In this document: piece by piece, positions 60,434-64,000 of the stretch
Position numbering within the stretch: the stretch's first letter is position 1
Layout of the letters: every line of letters starts with the position of its first letter
Origin: Beroe forskalii
Lineage: Eukaryota > Ctenophora > Nuda > Beroida > Beroidae
DNA length: 64,000 nucleotides
Direction: 5' to 3'
Assembly: GCA_011033025.1 (NCBI GenBank)
Contig: WFMF01000063.1
Coordinates: forward strand, 308,572-372,571
The notes under the pieces: model-generated
What the model was told of the DNA's origin: nothing
The model's input: only the letters and a program-made list of their open reading frames with translations
Database searches by the model: none
Translations under genes and position numbers: made by a program

Positions 60434-60960
60434 TGGGGGATGGGGTGCCACTGTCCCAAACTCAAGATAAAGTAGGTTGGGACAGGGACATTTGAAACAA
60501 ATGGGACAATTGGGACAAAAGAAATGGGGCCAAAAAAGGTAATTGGGACTGGGACAATTGGGACAAATGAGGCAGAAAAATGTCAAATGGGACTCAAAGG
60601 GTGAATTGGGACAGGGACACACGGGAAATTTGGGACATAAGCGGCAGAGACAAATTTAACTCAAATGTTTGTGTTTTGAGGGGGACGTTTAGCATTGTTT
60701 ATCTCACAACCTATGGTATGAGAAAGAACATAACAGTTTCAAATTCAATGCGGCAGCTGCTGCAACTTCATGTCTGTTTTAAAGCTAAAGTTGGAGTTTA
60801 ATGACATCACGGCAGAAATAGTCAAAATTCATTGAAATGATAAAAACTTGGGTGAATTTAAAAATGACTAAATTACTGATTTTTCACTTTTTGTTTGCCC
60901 CAGCTGTTCCAAAAGACAGTCCCAAAGAAAAAGTTAAATTGGGACAGTGACACCGCCCTA
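60434..60960. mobile_element. MITE-like TIR element with GGGACAATT repeats, copy 2
   Basis: The left end TGGGG...GTGCCACTGTCCCAAACTC and right end (TTGGGACAGTGACACCGCCC then TA) are inverted. This copy is in the opposite orientation to 18234-18863: its left end matches the right end of copy 1, including CCCAAACTCAAGA.AAAGT. It has fewer internal GGGACAATT repeats and a different-length unique centre. Confidence 0.85.
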
Positions 60961-61514
60961 TAATACCTATTCCTGTGACAACTGTGACTCCGTGACCACA
61001 TAGCACTACGCTGCCTCATGATATCTAAGCTCCTATAGATGATGTGGCTCCGTGCCTCTTTGATCTCCGACACAGTAAGAGTTTGACAGTTCAGCCCCAA
61101 GTGCCGCTGAATTGTTCGCAAGTGTCGCCAAATGACACATGTCTGTAAGTGATTCTGTACTTTCCACCCGTGCGTTACGAATTGGAAATTCAGAATGATT
61201 TTCAGTACTTTTTATTGCGACATGAGTCATGGAGATGAAGCTGAAACCCCCACAAGTGGCTGTGATGTGATTGTGAAGCGTTACAATAGCGGTTTCCTGT
61301 TACAGTTTAATAGGATTAGCAGTACTTTTCATGCTTAGTGTGAGTCACCTGACCCAAACTGGACAAATTTGATAAAAGTGTGTTACGTAATATTAAATTT
61401 AAAGCTGCTTGGTTTAGATGGTGACTTTTCCCCCTCCCTCCCCATGTTTACCTTACTTGCCCCCCGATGTATCGGTTCTATCAGCTTCATCTCAGAGTCA
61501 GAGTTATCCAATAG
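60961..61514. other. Intergenic DNA
   Basis: No gene supported. Confidence 0.4.
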
Positions 61515-61729
61515 AACGTTCGTCGGTCGATCGAGTGGAGTTGGTCGATCGATCGACTTCATTTGATCGACTGATGTGTTTTAAATAGAAAATCTTTGAG
61601 CTAGTTGGGAAACAACTAAATATTGCTCATTTAAACACGATTCAAGTCATTAGGGACCAGTTAAACACATCATTCGTTCCAATGGAGTTGATCGATCGAC
61701 CGATTCCGTTCGATCGACCGACGAACGTT
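61515..61729. mobile_element. 215-bp MITE rich in GTCGATCGA
   Basis: Left arm AACGTTCGTCGGTCGATCGA, GGTCGATCGATCGACTTCAT (61515-61563); the right arm (about 61680-61729) is its inverse with few differences. It contains many overlapping GATC and TCGA sites. Confidence 0.8.
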
Positions 61730-62104
61730 ACGGGCGCCGTACTCTGTTAAGGTCGCTGGACATTGATCATGTATGATGCGTATCGTTGTGTGAAGTAGTT
61801 AACTATCTCTATCTGGAATTTCTTATTATGTATTGTCATCTTTCAAAATACCAAGTTTCTATTTGGCATTATTCCCAGGCCCATTCACCATTTTAGAAAT
61901 GTGTTCGATTTTGTCCTTATTCGTATATTCATGGTTAGAAATATGAAGGTTTCCAGAAAACAACGATAAAAATTATTATATTTGCGCTCGATGCACAATC
62001 GAGCAAAACTGAGCGCTTTGCAGTCTGCTCGAAATTGTACTCGTTCACATTTACATTGCAGATGAGCGCAAATTTTCTGTTCAATTCCCAGCCGGCCAAA
62101 AAGC
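61730..62104. other. Intergenic DNA
   Basis: No gene. A short GCTCGA/TCGAGC inverted stretch lies near 61985-62040. Confidence 0.4.
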
Positions 62105-62365
62105 GTTTAAAATACGTTTATTCAACGTTTTTTGGGAAACCTTAACGAAACGAAATAACGTTTAATAAACGTTTATTAAACGTTTTTTCGCGTAACGTTT
62201 TAAAGCATACATTCGGTTTAAAATTTACGTTTCATAAACGCTTCTAGGGAAACGTTTAATAAACGTCAAACAGAAACGGTTATTAAACGGAAAATCACTC
62301 GAAAAATAGTTCCTGCGGTTTCGTTTATTTATGGTTTATAAATCGTTTTCAAAAAAACGTTTCTG
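62105..62365. repeat. Cluster of AAACGTTT/TAATAAACGTT palindromes
   Basis: A 28-bp perfect palindrome at 62157-62184 (AACGTTTAATAAAC and its complement) is surrounded by at least eight further TTAAACG, AAACGTTTA or ATAAACG motifs in both orientations over 260 bp. The pattern fits a foldback or a dense palindromic binding-site cluster. Confidence 0.75.
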
Positions 62366-64000
62366 ATTGGTATCCTCGAAACTATAAATAAACCAATTGA
62401 TTAACCATTTCATCACTAAATTATTTCTTACTGTCCTTGACCCCTAGGACAATCTCGACTTGGACTATAGTGAGTCCTCCGTCGACCATGAGTATACAGT
62501 ATGAGTACACACATGGTTTTAACAAAAGTAATAGAACTGGGTTATTTGCCTTGCAAGGCACAATTTACAGACTGAAGCAGGACGGGGGATATAATTGTAA
62601 GGGTAAAAGGTTTCCTTGTGTTTCTATGATAAGGTTTATTTTTGGTTTATTTTTGGTTTATTTTGGTTTATTTCTTATTCATTCGCTATCTATAAATTTT
62701 TTGTGCGTGTTGATTAAGCAATTTTCTTATCAACAAATTGCAGCGTATTTGCACAATATAGCACAAGCCTTTGTCCACAGCTGGCACGAGTTCACGCCCT
62801 GGGCAAGGCGGTAATCCGCGGAAAGATAGAGACTGAGAGTAGAACCATGTTTAAAATGTTATTTTGCGTCATTTTGAACATCTATAACTAAATCAGTTTT
62901 TATCGGAAAATGTTTTAAATTGGTAAGTTGCTTAATGCTTATATTGTTCCTTAAGATTTAGCTATAAAACAATTTTCAGGGCAATCAGGTGTTAAATGCG
63001 GCCTCTGGAAGCCTCTAAAAATTGAGCTGCAAAATGATTAAATTAGGTTTTTGGCGAAAAAACGTTTTCTGCCGCACTTAGTGATGCTATAGTGACCTTT
63101 TCATGGTGTCCTGTTGCCTGTTAGTAAAAAATGATGGAAAATAGGAGATGAAATTGTGCTGCACGTGAGTTGACGCGGAAGTTTTGTAGAAATTAGGGCA
63201 TTTCATGAAATAAATATATACATGGGATTTTCGACTTGATTTTGTTAAAACAAGTTCAAATGCGATTAATGTGCGTGAAATTAGGTTCCAATGCTACAAT
63301 TTTGCACGTGAGTTAGCACGGACGTTTTTTAGAACTTATTGAAATCGCTACTTTTGATTTATTCAGGCATTAAACGTTATGATGAGTTACGATATGATGA
63401 GTTACGATAATATGATGAGTTACGATATGATGAGTTACGTGGACCCAAAGTGTGTTCGGAGGAGTTGCATGTGTTTGAACGGCCTCATCCAATTTTAAGG
63501 GAGATAATTCAGCGACGACTCTTTTGCGGTTTTGGGGCCTTATATACTTATAGTTATATAGTGTGCAAAGATCACGCATTAAATTCTCGCTAGAAAATCT
63601 GCACCGTGTGGCGAAGGAAATGAACTTTCAATGCTGTGTTTGGTGAAAAGTGGGAGGAGGTCAACTGTACTGCAAGACGACAGTGATGAAGTTTGACAAG
63701 TCTAGTCTACTCAGTCAAATTTGGTTTTGACAGCTGTCCGCGGTTTTCTTGTCAAGAGAGCAAGAGCAGAGTCAGCAGCTGGATCGATTCATCAGTTGAG
63801 GCGGATTCCGATCAAAAATCAGGAAACTCGGTTACAGCAGAGTACATGTGAGCAATTCAAGAGTGAGTTTGAGGAGTGTCAGTGATGCGGTCAAGCATGA
63901 GCTGGGGTATGAAGAAAGAAAAGAGAGCTGAAAGCTGTGGTGAAATTTGCTGAGAAACACGGCGACTGAAAGTGAAAGAAAGGGCGGTAATAGTAATTAT
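62366..64000. other. Right-hand end of window, no confirmed gene
   Basis: An ATG frame at 62488-62814 (108 codons, +) contains a hydrophobic stretch (FIFGLFLVYFGLFLIHSL) and an internal TTGCAG that could be a splice acceptor, but nothing is recognised. A short GATGAGTTACGATAT tandem lies at 63379-63440. The final 250 bp are GA-rich with no gene seen. Confidence 0.4.

Overview
This is AT-rich nuclear DNA from an animal, with few genes and many repeats. It carries clear orthologues of WDR6, mitochondrial acylglycerol kinase (AGK) and the RNase P/MRP subunit POP5. A secreted cysteine-rich gene has one GT-AG intron, and two palindromic RFX X-box (ciliary gene) motifs are present. Nothing points to a particular phylum. 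The low gene density and short, mostly single-exon genes suggest an invertebrate or early-branching animal, but this is inference.

Genes. WDR6 lies at 637-3489 (+). AGK lies at 9926-11091 (+), intronless, with its reading frame broken at two places. An unrecognised 241-residue protein lies at 15778-16503 (-), with a perfect X-box 117 bp upstream of its start. POP5 lies at 31157-31615 (+). A 132-residue unrecognised protein with a TATA box lies at 40220-40618 (+). A two-exon secreted, probably GPI-anchored protein with three small cysteine modules lies at 53715-55095 (+). Several short open frames are listed as weak candidates. The genes look like independent housekeeping or single-copy loci and form no operon or pathway.

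Repeats. Much of the rest is non-autonomous terminal-inverted-repeat (TIR) elements and tandem arrays; no recognisable transposase, reverse transcriptase or virus-like gene is present. TIR or foldback elements lie at 4988-6912, 18234-18863, 29290-29396, 35362-38519, 38997-39086, 45167-45319, 46733-48676, 50470-51576, 54731-54876 (inside the intron), 55984-56149, 58048-58243, 58854-59018, 59396-60060, 60434-60960 and 61515-61729. Several have tandem repeats as their interior.

Tandem arrays include a satellite of exactly 143 bp period (6998-8221), two arrays of one 16-bp unit (34487-35085 and 38692-38882) flanking a TIR element filled with a 28-bp minisatellite, a GGTACC-centred higher-order array (40943-42627) with a one-unit relative at 32153-32390, a 655-bp triplication (43011-45010), and a 22-bp minisatellite just upstream of the secreted gene.

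The most unusual local structure is a cluster of near-perfect GC-rich hairpins with a shared CCCTTCGGG apex at 8678-8867. It sits in AT-rich DNA next to the 143-bp satellite.
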